A stretch of 64,000 nt of DNA, taken from Prunella strophiata. Its lineage: Eukaryota > Chordata > Aves > Passeriformes > Prunellidae. Of this stretch, positions 1-12,829 are shown one piece after another. The stretch lies in contig JAZBQD010000014.1 in the NCBI GenBank assembly GCA_036583965.1, positions 54,565,626-54,629,625 on the forward strand, written 5' to 3'. Positions within the stretch are counted from its first letter, which is position 1, and each line of letters opens with the position of its first letter. The translations under genes and the position numbers were made by a program. Under the pieces are notes generated by a model. The model ran no database searches, was not told the DNA's origin, and worked only from the letters and a program-made list of their open reading frames with translations.

Positions 1-2127
1 TCTGGAAGACAGAATCCATTGCTTAGATTTAATCTCAGTTCAAAGCAAGGTGAGGACAAGATGAGAAATGTTCAGAAAGAACAAGCCTGAGGCCCTGCAA
101 ATACAATACTGGTAGTGGCAGTGGCAAATTTGTAGGGCTACACAGCTACCCCATGAGCCCAAGCTGAGTACCAAGACATTTCCTGAAATCTTCAAAGTGT
201 AAATATGGGGACCTGGAGTGCCTATTTTGCCATTGCTAGTAACAGATCACATGCTTTATACTGAAGGCTGAAGCTCGTAAATCTTGTCAGGCTCTGAACT
301 TTTCTTGACCTGCCTCTAACTTTGTTTTTCTTGGTTTAAGAGTGACAGCCATTTCTCTAACTGATCAGATGCCAAAGGTTAATTTGTTTTCCTTGTGTTT
401 ATCTTTGTGTGGTATGACTAGAGCTTTGCATGGACACTAGTAGCAAGCAACTATTCCATGTAGAATGAGATATTACAAACCTACATCCCAGTGTGTTGAG
501 GCATACAGCAGCCTAAGGGCACCATATGTGGGGTGAAGTGGGAAATGAGACATAGGATGATAAGAGATGGGGCACAGGGTGGATCCTGGAGACTCTGCCT
601 CAATAAGCAATAAAGAACTGGAGGACAAACATTATTCTAGACATAACAAAGAAATAGTATGTAACATACATAAAAAGTATCACATATATTAATTTTGAAT
701 GTAATATGGAGTCTGACACCAAAGAATAGGAACAAAGTGTCAAGGAGTTTCAGCAAACATGAAAACTATTTGAAGTGGATCTCTGGAGGAGAAATTTAAA
801 AACATCTACATGAATATCATATTCCTTTTGGTGAAAGACTCCAGGTGCTGACAACACTAAAAATGCACCATAACCATCCCTGCCCCCACCACCAGATTGA
901 AATAATCTAGTTTAGGATTCTAAAGGATCCTCTCTAGGCTAAGGCTGTAACAAAAGAGTTTGAAATTGTTCACTTCTCTAACAAAACAAGAGCTGGTCCT
1001 TATAAAGCACCAAAATTATAAATCTGGAAAAGTAAAACTGAAAGGTTAAATAGACATCAGTTTATTCTTTGCAATAGTTTCCTACAAACAATTAATCTCC
1101 ATTAAATTATGAGGTTAAAACTTGAAATACTCCTTCCAAAGTGATAGGCATAAAGGTAAACTTCTTCATTATCACTTAAGAGGATTTTTTGACCACTGAT
1201 AGATATACAGATTATATTAGGGATCTACTTCCAGGATAAGAAATGTGCAAAAATTATTTAAAGTGTTGGATAGTATCACAGTTTTTAGCTTTATGCTATT
1301 CCAAACTCCCCCTCCACCCCACCCACACATATACACACATATTCTCCAGATACCAGATTGATCTTTTTCTACTTCCAGAATATGGAATTTACCGTGGCCA
1401 GTAAGAGATAACTGGATAACTGAGGATTAGGTCTATTTTATTTGTAAGACTTATCATTGACAGCAGAGAGGAAAACAACACTCTACTTAGTGGTGTTCCA
1501 TTCTTTAACTACGAAATTTTAGTATCACTGTAGGGAAAATAGTAATTCAGCACAAGAGCAGCTCATGCTCAAGTAACTGGTGTATTTTGAATATCACTGT
1601 GTACAGTCTCTCAATAAATTATCACAGAAAATTAAGCACAGGTGTTTTGAAAGAATCTTGCTAGCTGTCCAAGATACCATAATTTATGAACAGAATGCTT
1701 TCCTCTCCCTAGGAGAATTTTCATTAAAAAGAAAAAATTCCAATATACTTTCCAACTAATGATAAGTAACTGATATAATAAGAATTGACAGGTCACAACT
1801 TGCTCCTTCACCCTTGCTCAAAACTGTAGACTCATAAAGTTTTAAATGTGTTTAAATATGCAAAAACTCAACAGGAAATTCCTGGTTTTAAGCACCAGCT
1901 ATCATCATCTGAACATTCAAAATATGAAAGAAAATATCTTTGAAAGTGAATCTCTTGAACCATACTGATAACTGATCTTTTGAAAAAGCCTAGCCAAAGC
2001 ATATTTTTTATATGTAGCCATTTAATTTCTCAGATAAGATTGTATGGCACTTCATAATTCAAAAACATTTCCATAAATGTTTTAACACATGAACATGACC
2101 TTAAAATGCATGCTATCACTGTACTCA

Positions 2128-2128
<1 letters not shown>
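1..2128. other. Unique AT-rich non-coding sequence
   Basis: No open frame of note, no recognisable repeat family and no RNA gene are visible here. The only local bias is a C-rich then CA-rich stretch at about 1307-1341. The sequence is typical of an avian intergenic or intronic region. Confidence 0.6.

Positions 2129-2166
<38 letters not shown>
2129..2166 (+). repeat. Poly(A) tract, 38 A
   Basis: An uninterrupted run of 38 A is followed to about 2205 by A-rich sequence broken by single G and C bases. No SINE or LINE body is recognisable directly upstream, so it is either a simple repeat or the tail of an insertion whose body has decayed. The downstream stretch to 2670 is AT-rich with no recognisable feature. 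Confidence 0.9.
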
Positions 2167-2168
<2 letters not shown>

Positions 2169-2670
2169 AAAAAGAAAAAAAAAAGAAAAAAGAAATAATG
2201 AGATATATTACTTTTTTATTTCTTTTTTAAAGAAAGATGGAATATAAGTAAAAAAATATGTCTATAAGTACTACAAAGATATTACTACAAAACACATTAT
2301 ATTCTATCAGTAGTAATCTGAATATTTCAGAAAATTAACTAGGAATTATTTAATACTGCTAGTTTTCTCTAACAGTTTTAATTGAGGTTACATGAAGGAG
2401 TGATGGCTAAATATCAAATTTTCATCAGTCTTGAAGAGCACCATATTTTATTACGATGTGACTTTTTAAATTTGGATTCTCTCCATCATTATCATTTTAA
2501 TTATTTTTAATTTTGAACAGAATATTAAGAAAAGAAACACCTCCAGATAATATTTTTTTAAGAAGAAGTGCTTTTTTGAAATCCTAATTATATTTACATA
2601 TATACATTATAAAGAGTTTCACAAGAGATTTACTAGCACCAGGATAAGAATAAATTAACATAAATTTAGA

Positions 2671-2970
2671 ATTATGGAATGATAGAATAGTTTGGCTTGG
2701 AAGGAACCTTAAGGACCTTCTCATTCCAACCATGGGTAGGGGCACCTTCCACTAGATCAGGTTGTTCAAAGCCCATCCAACCTGACCTGGAGCACTAGCA
2801 GGGAACAAACATCCACAGCTTCTGTGACCAAACTGTTCCAGCGTCTCACCAACCTCCCAATAAAAAATTTCTCCCTAACATCTAATGTAGACCTAGCCCC
2901 ATTCAGTTTAAAGATGCTCCTATTTGTCCTCTCAGCACATGCCCTCATTAAAATGATCCACTTTACTACA
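2671..2970 (-). mobile_element. CR1 LINE, 3' end, 5'-truncated
   Basis: Read on the minus strand this is the last ~300 bp of a CR1 retrotransposon: the end of ORF2 followed by the conserved 3' UTR. The CR1 3' terminus lies at the left, where the plus strand shows the complement of the usual ATTCTATCATTCC-type end at 2671-2690. A minus-strand open frame (2766-2975) keeps the CR1 ORF2 C-terminal pattern, with residues resembling VREKFF and RRWNSL, but has lost the catalytic domains. The copy is 5'-truncated, as most genomic CR1 insertions are, and cannot be active. Confidence 0.9.
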
Positions 2971-3050
2971 CTCAATTTTGAATTTCTCTGTATGATAATG
3001 ATCTAATTAGGTGTTTTAATCCTGGTAGGATAAAATGTCTCCTGACATGC

Positions 3051-3693
3051 TGTATTGGGTTTGCAATTGCAAGCTTCGGTAGCAGAGGGGTTACTGGGGT
3101 GGCTTCTGTGAGAAGCTTCTGGAAGCTTCCTCCCTTGTATGGCAGAGCTTACCCTTGGGCTCTGCAAAGATGGACAAGCCTCTGGTCAAGGCTGGGCCAA
3201 TTAGAAATGATGGTAAATCCTCTGTGATAACAGATTTTAGGAAAAAAAAAAAAAAAAGTTTGTGCATATATAATAAAAGGGAGAAAAAAATTAATCTCTA
3301 CTTCCCATCAGCCAGAAACATTCATGCATTTTCTGGGCAGTAGGAGTTCAGCACATGGAGAAGATGCTTCAGAAGTAGAAAACACTGCCAATAACAAACA
3401 CCCCTCCATTCCTCCCTCCCTTAGCTTTTATACCTGAGCTGTCACAGGGTGTGGAATGGCCCTTTGGTTAATTTGGGCCAGCTGGCCTGGCTGTGTCCCC
3501 TCCCAGGACCTTTCCCACCCCCAGCCCCCGATGGGGCCGGGATGTTGGGAGCCAGAGCTGGGGCTGGGCCAGCCCTGCCCAGCAGCAGCCAAAGCACTGC
3601 AGGGTTATCAGCTCCTTTGCAGCTCCCAGGGAAAGCACAGCCCTGTCAGGGCTGCTGGGGGAAATGAACTCCAGCACAGCCAGACCCAACACA
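3051..3693 (-). mobile_element. Solo LTR of an endogenous retrovirus (ERVL-like), mosaic structure
   Basis: The unit starts with TG at 3051 and ends with CA at 3693. It is flanked by CATGC (3046-3050) and CATGT (3694-3698), a 4-of-5 match to a 5-bp target-site duplication. From about 3285 to 3693 it resembles the U3/R part of the same LTR type as the copy at 53502-54072, in the same orientation. The minus strand carries a TATAAAAG box (complement of 3425-3432), so U3 is on the right. The left ~200 bp (3051-3250) instead resembles the plus-strand 5' end of a different long avian LTR type, the one whose 3' half lies at 28410-29117. A 16-A run (3242-3257) sits at the junction. No gag, pol or env sequence is attached. 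The alternative is two abutting LTR fragments with a chance flank match. Confidence 0.75.
3425..3432 (-). promoter_or_regulatory. TATA box of the LTR
   Basis: The minus-strand sequence TATAAAAG lies inside the LTR at 3051-3693, in the place expected between U3 and R. This is the canonical retroviral core promoter element. Whether it still drives transcription cannot be told from sequence. Confidence 0.55.
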
Positions 3694-5960
3694 CATGTTG
3701 AAAATGTTTCAGAAGATCTTTAGTAGATTGAGTTTTGAGGGTTTTCAGGTGTGAACCTTATTTTCTAGGCTGCCTTCTTGAAGGATGACCAGAAGATGGA
3801 GAAATATTTGGGTTTGGAAGGAAATACAAACTTTGGTATCTGGGAGATAGATCTCCTAGTGTTTCCAAACCTGGAACTCAAGGTATCATTCTAGGATTCT
3901 TCTCACTATATCCTTCCATTGTTGAGAATATGATTTTCTTTTTCCCCTCTGGTATCAGTTTGATATTTTTCTTGCATTTACTTTAATATATGACTGACTT
4001 CATAGGGCTACAGAACTTTCTGCTTGAAGATTTCTAATCATTAAATGACTGCATTGACAATAGAGAGCAGTAAGTAATCATCTTCATTTATGTTTAGACA
4101 GAAAGTCCTTGAGATAGCAGGAGAAATCCAAGCTTTTGGTGAGAAAGCAGCCTAACTTAAATGTGGCTGGCTGAAAATAAGAAACATCAACTCTCTGCTA
4201 AATAGGATGTTAAATTGTATGGTTTTTTGTTCTTAACAATTCTTCACACTTAGAGCAATTTTATCATAGTAGCTGCTGAATACCTGTCACTTAGAAAATT
4301 GCTTATAATGTAGTAAAAATGTGTCTTTTTGATACCATCTCTTTCTACTAAGGTCCTTTTCTTTCATCATAATCACATTGCCATCTGCAGAATACACAAT
4401 TTTGTGTGCTACATTGCATTTTGCTGCCCCAAACTGCTCAGAGTATTCAAATACTCTAAACAACCCTGTGTAGAAGGATAAGTTTTTCTTTTACCTGACA
4501 TGTTACATTTTCATAAGGCATACAAAGCCAACATAAAATTTCCAGGTTTTGATCAACACCTCTGTACAATCTTTCAGTCAATCTTTCATACAGATCTATC
4601 TCTATACGATCAATTCTGTTTCATTTATTTAGACAACAAATGAATATGACAGTTAAAGAATCTGATGTAGAATAGTTTAGAAGTGCTTATATTCTCTATT
4701 TATATGTAAGTCTGCCACTATGAGAAACAATAAGTTATAATGTATTCACTAAGAAACTTTGAGTTTCAGTATCAGAATGACAGAAGGTTTTTATTACAAG
4801 TTTCAGCACATCCAAGCCCAACCTGAAGCAAACCCCATTAAAATCCCTCTGAATTAGACATATATGTTCTTTTTGCATAATTAAAATTGGGGGGAAAACC
4901 CCAAAAAAACAAAACAGTCCAAATATAAACTATTTTTTTTTAACCCGTAAAAATCATGGGGTAAATCAGGAAAATTAGTCCTGAATTTTCTAACGTTTCC
5001 CACAGGTACCCTTAAAGGAATATTGGCGCCTATTGGTCAGAATATTACTGTTTACATCTCTCATTAAAGTTGTTGGAAACAGTTAAAGTCAGGTTTTGGT
5101 TAAATTGTACAACTGCTGTCTCACAGAAAAGTAAACTGTTACAAGCTTTTGAAACAGTGAATAAAAAGAAAACACAAATATTTCTTTCAAGCTAAAAATA
5201 TTTGGTCAACCTATAATTACAGAACTAGTGCTCAATGATGAACTTAGCTTTTTCAAAATAAACACAGGTTTACTCCTGGAATTTACAGGGAACTATTTAA
5301 AGTTCACTCTTGGAGAGTTTTGGTTGCAATGTAGGTAAAATTTTCATAGTTTTTTTTAAAGAAACATCTTTCAAAAAGGCAAGCTTATTCTCATGACTTT
5401 CTTCTTAAAGCACATGATCATGCACAGGTTTTTGTTGTTTGGATTCTTTTCTAGTATTAGAACAGTTAATCTAAAGGGTTTTTAAAGAGGTTTTCATTTT
5501 CTTGTGTTGGAAGCTGTTTTTAATGCTTCTTTTAAAAGGGTCAGTCAGCACAATATAAGATAAAGTGGTTTAATAAAGATTTTCTTTTATAGTGCTACTT
5601 GTAAGTGTAATACCTATTCATTAAAAGAAACCAGATAATATTTCTCAATTGAAAAAGACAAGTGATGTAATAAATATCAGTGTGACTTCCTACAGAGAGT
5701 TCTTTATGGATCGGTAACTTCTTCATAACTGTGTTTCTAATGGGCCAACACAGAGGAATATATTTAACAGTTTTACAGTCTAATTAGATGTGGCATTTGT
5801 CAAACGTGCCTATTTATCTCTAGCAACTGCTAAACTGCATATCAGGATGCAGGTTGACCAGCTAACAACAAGAAAAGTCTAAGCATACTGTATGCTGGCT
5901 ATGGACAGAAACCACAGAGACTTTTAATGTCTGAAAACACAGTGCTATTTATAAAAACAC

Positions 5961-5983
5961 TTTTTTTTTTTTTTTTTTTTTTT
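5961..5983 (+). repeat. Poly(T) tract, 23 T
   Basis: Uninterrupted homopolymer of 23 T. No retroposon body is recognisable on the minus strand beside it. Confidence 0.9.
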
Positions 5984-6584
5984 CTGTTGATTATAAAATT
6001 CAGACTATTGGCTAAGTTTTATGGTAATACCATTAGTCTACTCTCTGAAAGGAAGAATGCTTCATATTGCATGACTTGCTGAGGGCATACAAACAAGATG
6101 TGGGGAAAGAAAAGTGGAAAGCTAAGCTCAACTGTTCTGTAAGAATAAAACTACAAATGCCATCCCAAAATAATAAGTTTACTATTTGGAATGACTTTTT
6201 ATTTTCCATTTTTGATGTAACAAAAAGTGATCAGGAAAGGACTTAGGGATGGAAAGGCTGGGTGTGTCCCTGGCTGCAGTGAACATAAGATGGTGGAGTG
6301 CAGGATTCTACATGGAAAAAACAGGGTGAAAAGTAGGACTACAAAACTGGACTTCAAGAGAACTATTTTTTCATTTGTCAAGGACCTACTAGGAGGAATC
6401 TCATGGCTTAGAGCTTTTGTGATATTATAGTTAATTAACTTAATATTAATGTTAATATTCAAACATCACTTCCACTAGGTGCACATTTCTCCAAAGAAAA
6501 CCCAGCTCTCTGATTACCACTTTCTGCCAATAGACCTTAAGAATGACTTTAACTGACCATTTCCAGAGGGGCGATATCTCTTTT

Positions 6585-6607
6585 TAAATTCTCTGGAAGA
6601 GAATTTA
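6585..6607. other. Perfect 9-bp inverted repeat, 5-base loop
   Basis: TAAATTCTC at 6585-6593 is followed by TGGAA and then its exact reverse complement at 6599-6607. It can fold as a hairpin in single-stranded DNA or RNA. No known function is recognised. Confidence 0.8.
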
Positions 6608-6670
6608 GGCACTGCCCTCTGTTTGTATTACCACACAAAGGTGCCAATTAATGTCATTTGCAATGTGAAT

Positions 6671-6691
6671 TCTCAGTCATTAGAACTGAGA
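6671..6691. other. Perfect 7-bp inverted repeat, 7-base loop
   Basis: TCTCAGT at 6671-6677 and its exact reverse complement at 6685-6691 enclose a 7-base loop. It is 63 bp after the hairpin at 6585-6607. Confidence 0.65.
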
Positions 6692-7163
6692 CTAAGCCCA
6701 GGAACTCATTTCACTCAGGGCATTGAAAAGCTGTCAGAGGGTAACAATTTCTGTCACAACTGATCTGATACAGCTGTGAAGAGGTGACCTAGAGGTGTAA
6801 TGCTCTATCTTGTTACCAGCTATGTGGGCCATCCAGCCTATTTAACTTTAATTATTTACTTTTGTATTTTACCTTTATATCTTTGCTCAAGAAGAAATAA
6901 ATGCCTTTAGGCATTGAGTAATACTCAAAGGCAATTGAGCTATTTTATTTTTAAATGTAATATTGGGTCTGTATGTTAGGAGAAAGAAAGCTATGTTACT
7001 CATTCTTCTACTTTATATATAAATATATGGTATTGATCTTTGCTTTTATTTTGTATATCATTCTGTCACCTTTTTATTTTCCTATTCTCAAGATAGTAGA
7101 AATCTTTTGAAGTGTCAGAATAAAAACCTTATAGCATCTAAGAAGATGAGACCATTTGACTGG

Positions 7164-7193
7164 GGTTTAGGATTTTGTGGTTTAGGATTTTGA
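7164..7193 (+). repeat. 15-bp tandem duplication, two copies
   Basis: The unit GGTTTAGGATTTTGT is repeated at once with one mismatch in the last base. It is a small replication-slippage duplication. Confidence 0.85.
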
Positions 7194-7451
7194 CTTTATC
7201 TGAAGAGAGACCATGACATCTTTTTATTCTAGGAGAACAACAAGAATGTGAGTAGTGTGTGTGAAAATCTCTGGGATAAGTGGGGTAATTCTAGTCACAG
7301 TGTTTTCAATAATGAGCTCATCATTCAGCTATTACCATTGTAGCAAGTCATCTCATTGTGTTTCAGTGCTTCAGCATCTCAGGACACATCCCACCCATTT
7401 TAAGCATCTACAAAACTGCTTTGTAGCTAAAAGTCTACCGAGTATTGATTA

Positions 7452-7525
7452 AAAATCTCAAAGACAGAGGGACAGAGAAAGTGGGAGAAAGAAAGGGCAA
7501 GGGGGAAGGGGGAAGAGGAGTCATT
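7452..7525 (+). repeat. Polypurine tract
   Basis: About 74 bp almost entirely A and G, with G-rich blocks such as GGGGGAAGGGGGAAG near 7501-7515. It is simple low-complexity DNA; long purine runs of this kind can form triplex structures. Confidence 0.75.
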
Positions 7526-10500
7526 AGGAACCAAATCTAACGCAAACCCAGTGAAAAGCATAAGCTTTTGTATAGCATAACAGTGACATACATTGAAATG
7601 ACTACTTTGGAATTGGAGTGGGTTAAACTTTACATAGCAAATATTCCAGAAATGCAAACTGAAGGTTAATTTCATGGAGGTCAGTTCAGCAAAGATTACT
7701 TTAGGTTGGGTAGGGGTGTTCATGTAGAGTTACTCCCCCAGTCATCCTAAGTTCTACCTACATGTATATGTATAGTAACAGGTACACTCTTCTTTCATCT
7801 TTCTTATGGTCTTCACTCTTGTTCCTAGAAGACTGAGGAATATAAAAAGATAGTATAAATTAAAATTTTGTATTAAGATTGTCAAGGATCCTTGGGTCAT
7901 CTTAATTTGTACTGACTACAGGACTTGGGGAAATTCTTGCATTCAAACATCTTTTAATTTCTTCAAACCAAGAATTATTAATTTATCTAAGACCTAAGGA
8001 GTCAGGAGCAGGATTTAAGTCTGCCACCAGGATGTTGTAATTTCCTCTGGTTAAACACAAACATTAAGAGTTTAAGGACCACCTAATCATTTTTTTGTAA
8101 AATCATTTTGATACCAATGATATTAATATAAGATTATAAATGTAATCAGTTATGAAAACAAGTATTCCTTCTGTCAGGTCTTTCAATCTTTCCATGTGAT
8201 CAATTTTTGTTGAGTGCTATTTTTGCAAAGTGAAAAAGGACACAAGCGAAACTAGGTTGTATTAATGAAACACCAGTTGTGTCATCATAATCATGAAGAC
8301 CTCTTCAGAGTCTTGTGAAAAAACAGAGGACTATAGCAAAATTACAAGTTGATAATTTGAAGCAAAAAGCACAGGATGATTACAGAGTTATAAATACAAA
8401 TTAAAAATGTGAAGTTACTAATAAATGCAACTTTAATAGTTGGGCAGACTCTATTTTAGGACATAATTTAAATGTATGGAATTGTGGTACAGTTTGTTGC
8501 AGATACCTGTTATTGACAGCATAGGTGGAATAATCTTTTGATTGCTTACATGATAAAAAATCCCTGAACTAAATGCACCTATGCCTCTTCAGAACAGCAT
8601 ATGCAAATGTGATCAATCTGATATGCTATACTGATGCTAACCTATGCCTTTGTTAACATGAAAGGAAAATATTCTTCTTGTTCTTGTACTGATATCAGTA
8701 CCCCATTTCTAAGACTCAGTTTTAATTGGCATGACTCATTTGTCATGCCCTTAATGCAGAAGTATTTTCATCAGCTTTAGGTCATTGTCTTTGACAATAG
8801 AGGTGAATGGAGCATGGTCAAAGCTGTTATCCTAAGATTTTTTTTTTTTTCCATATGTAAAAAGTACATAATTCTGTATATATACTGCTATGAATTTGCC
8901 TGATACAAATAGAAATACATTACAACACAAAAAAATTCATCAAATGTATTACAGTAGCTTAACAAGTTATATAATAATAAATCATCAGCTAATGTGCTGA
9001 GTGTACCAATAGAAAATAGTGTGATCTTATTTACCAATAAGCCTTTTTTTAAAAAATATTTAGTGATGTTTTATTTTACATATACAGCACACCAAGAAAT
9101 ACAGACAGATATTACAACTAATAAGGGGCACTCTATTGAGCAAAATCAATTTTGCAAGTAGCTGAGTCCTATCTTATATTTAGAGAGTATAATTAAAATT
9201 TATCATCTCAGAAAGAAAGGAAGTTGTTATAAGCACAAGCATAGTGAAATTTTATGTGTGCTCTTTTTCAGGGCAGTTTTGACAGAAACATGGAGAATGT
9301 AAACATATCTATTTTGATTCTGCATAAAATATGCATGTCAGTATTTTCAATTGTTTGAGATTTCTACTGAATTTTATGAAGCCTTTGAATGTCAAAGTAT
9401 GTCTGTGAACTAAAAAACACAAACAAAAAAGGAAAACACTTTCGACAAGTCCTCCAAATTTGGCTTTCCTACAATTTGACCATCTGTTTGTGCTGGACCT
9501 GGATTCCTCTGATACTGGCAATGGCCAGTATTGTCTCAGGTGGTGAATGCAAGAGAAGAAATGGTAACATAAGGTAGTAGGATTCTCAATCCAGCCAAGC
9601 AAAGCCAGAATGTAGTACATAAAAGCAATTGCAGTTTCTCTTTCATGCATTGAATTTGAGAATGGTATTTTAAATATGATAGTAACTTACATTTTTTAAG
9701 GACTTAGTAAAAATTAGTTAAATGCCTTTAGGCTAAAAATAGATAAAAAAATAATTTTGAGTTAGGTGAGTAAGAAAAATATCTATGCCATAAATTTAGG
9801 TGCTGAACTTAGGTCTAACAAAAAGCACAAAAATTTCCCTTGATAGTCAACAGACATACTTCAGAAAGTACATTTAGAACATATAAATTAATTTATAGGT
9901 GCCTACCTTATGTGTTTTAAAATACTCTGCATAGTCTTCAACATAGAAAACTAGAAAATTGATGTTAAAGATTCTAATCTTCTGACAAGAAGACCCAGTT
10001 GTTTATAAATCTATACTTTTTTTGGCTATCTACACTTTTTGGGAAGGGAATATGGAAACAGGTTTTTCAAGCAACTAAAATGCAGAGCTAGGTAGTGAAT
10101 TTGCAGAGAAGCTGTTTTACCTCCCATGTCCTGTAAAGCTGACAAGTTCTGCATAGCAATGCAGATCAAGAATCATCTCTTTGTGGTGAAAGCTCTGTGT
10201 TTATTTCTACTCAAGACAAAACTTTTTTTGTATAAAATTTTAAGTCTAATATTCCATCAGTCAAAACAAGCCATATGCAGAGATGGATGTGGACATTATT
10301 TTTGTATATTCTACAATCTAAGTACAGAGAAATTTCAGACCTTTTCAAGCCAGAAAAAGAAAAAAAAAAGGAGCGAGAAAATAGAAAGCATGTACAAAAA
10401 AAAACCCCAAATCTAAACATTCTTTCCCTACGCCCACATTAAAACCAGGGAAAAAAGGAAAAAATATCTAACCAAGGTACAATCTCTTCTTCATAGACAA

Positions 10501-12706
10501 ACTCTGCAAAAGGCTACCCTGCTTAATGCATAAGTATTGAAATTAACACATAATTAAGATTTCCACTCAGTATATTTTGTAAAGTGCTTCCATTCAGGTT
10601 TTCTGAAGAAATGGTCATAGGGATATAACAAATTCCAATACCTACAGCTTTTTAAGGACTAGATTTTAGAATTCAGTACAATGAACTGAAATGACATTTA
10701 ATTACTGATGTGCAGCCATTCAGTTCAGCTAATTATGATCCCTGGAGTTTAGTCATCATATGTAATTAACTTTTACTTTCATAAAAGCTAAATGTGCTGA
10801 AAAAGCACCAATAGCTGTGAATGTTACACCTCAGGATTTCTGACAGAATCCAAAAGTAATTCTAAAAGACAGTTTTTCTTACTAAGTGTTAATATAGCCA
10901 TCTGCTCTAAAACAATGTAAATTTGTTTTAATAGGAGCACATAATTTTTTGTGATTTCTTTTTTCTTTTTTTTTTAATTTCATGATCACACTAACTCCAG
11001 TATAAACAAGTGGGCAAATAATTAATCTCTTAACAAGCAATCATAATCTATTCAAATCAAACTAGCAAAAAGACTGAAAAGTAATATCCGAAAGGCCAGT
11101 TGAATTTTCTTTCAGTTTTGGTTTTTCCTTTTAAGAAAAAAAAAAGAAAAACAATACTTATTACCACTATAATTATCAGAACTTAATTGGATTTGTATTT
11201 CTGGAACATCTTAGTGGTAATTATGAAATATAAAGATCCATATATATAGCTACTTACCAAAAATAATGGTTTTGTAGAAAGCAGGTTCACTACTTCATGT
11301 GTATTTAGTCAGGCTTTGTTGACCTTTGTTGCAGAAAAGGGTAAATAGATCAAAGCTCTGAAGCAAAATCAGAGAAGAATTGTATCCAGAATTGTATTCC
11401 CATCAGTCAGTTGTGCTTAGCAAGACAATTACAACACAATTAAATCTCTATGATACAACAGTGAAGTGAAGGGACATACCAATTAGCTTTTAGTGAACCA
11501 AGGTACAAAAGCACTGTCAGAGTTTGGTGAAACTGTTGAATCAGACTAAAATAATCCCTTTGCCAACAGATCTAGGTTACCTATTAACAGCATGCTGCTA
11601 TATACTCAACAAACAGGTTGATACAGTATAACCCTTGAGAACCCAAAACATATTTGTGAGGGTTATTGCTCATCAATAAAGTTACTTTAACTAATGTTGG
11701 TTTGCAGTGGCACAGCTCAAACTCAGACAGTGGAGGCAACAGGCATTTGGTCACTAGGCTGACACTGAAACCAGCTCAGCTTCAGCAAATGTGAGCCTGG
11801 GCCCTCCCTGACACTACATTCCTAGGTCAGGAGTACATATCATTGTGTACAGAAAAATGGCAAAATCGCTTTTACTGAGCTACTATGTAGTAGCTGTATT
11901 GCCTTGTTCTGTGAGGAATCATAAGGTGACAGAAGAGACTGGTTCTAACCAAAGGAAGAAACATATAAAAAAGGTTGTTATAAAAATAATGTAATTTTAT
12001 GAACCTTTTTATAAGCCACAGAACAACTTTTACAAATTGAAGAGATGATTAAGTAAGCCAAAGACCAGGGGGCATTGCCAATGGCAGCATTATGATGGAA
12101 ATGATAAAAGTTGAAAAGTTTCTGAAGTACTCTGATACCCTTTCAGTGACCTAGCGACAGCACAGAAAATCAAGATAATTCAAGAAACCACAGGATAAAA
12201 GGGTTAGACAGAAGTTAGGTCTCACATACCTGAAAAAATTATCCTTGTGTATTTATAGTGTTACAGATTTATCTTAGAAATGAACTTACATTCTATTAAA
12301 AACTGTAAAATTAGGATTGCAGCTACAAATATGAATTTCAACATGAATAAGATTGTGCTATGAATATCCATGTGAAAACTTCTGAAGATCTCCTGAATCT
12401 CATAGTTGTGTGGTAGGCTTAATGTTCTTAACATTAGGCTTAAAACCTGAGTTCTATTTAGCATCTGTTGAATCTTAACATCTATTGGTGACACTCTAAA
12501 ATGCTATTTTATCTATTATAAATGGATATATGATGTCATCATTTCTGATGTTAACCACATCCCAGTATGACATTAACCTTGTCAGCTTCAAGAGCCTAGT
12601 GGACCCATGATATTAAACATGAGAAAAATCTAAACATGTTCAAATGCTGTATTTCATGCAGCAGCCATAAAGAGAGAACTTAATCCATTCTACTCCAGTG
12701 GCTGCA
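7526..12706. other. Unique AT-rich non-coding sequence
   Basis: No coding exon or repeat family is recognised over about 5.2 kb. A minus-strand open frame of 113 codons at 9309-9650 has no recognisable domain or signal and is most likely chance. Short A and T runs occur, for example 8838-8850. Confidence 0.5.
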
Positions 12707-12761
12707 ATATTATTATTATTATTATTATTACTACTACTACTACTACTACTACTACTATTAC

Positions 12762-12829
<68 letters not shown>

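Larger units (their letters stand above)
3694..7451. other. Unique AT-rich non-coding sequence
   Basis: No recognisable coding exon or transposon family. It holds a 23-T run at 5961-5983, a 15-bp exact tandem duplication at 7164-7193 and two hairpins at 6585-6691, listed separately. The part around 6540-6830 is less AT-rich and less simple than its surroundings. Confidence 0.55.

Noticed and set aside
2129..2205. 38-A tract as the tail of a SINE or processed pseudogene
   Set aside because: No promoter boxes, tRNA-like head, gene-like body or flanking duplication could be seen to its left.
4888..4905. TTGGGG...CCCCAA short inverted repeat
   Set aside because: Only a 6-bp stem in low-complexity sequence; too common to report.
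9309..9650. Minus-strand frame of 113 codons
   Set aside because: No domain, no convincing start context or splice signals; expected by chance in 64 kb read in six frames.
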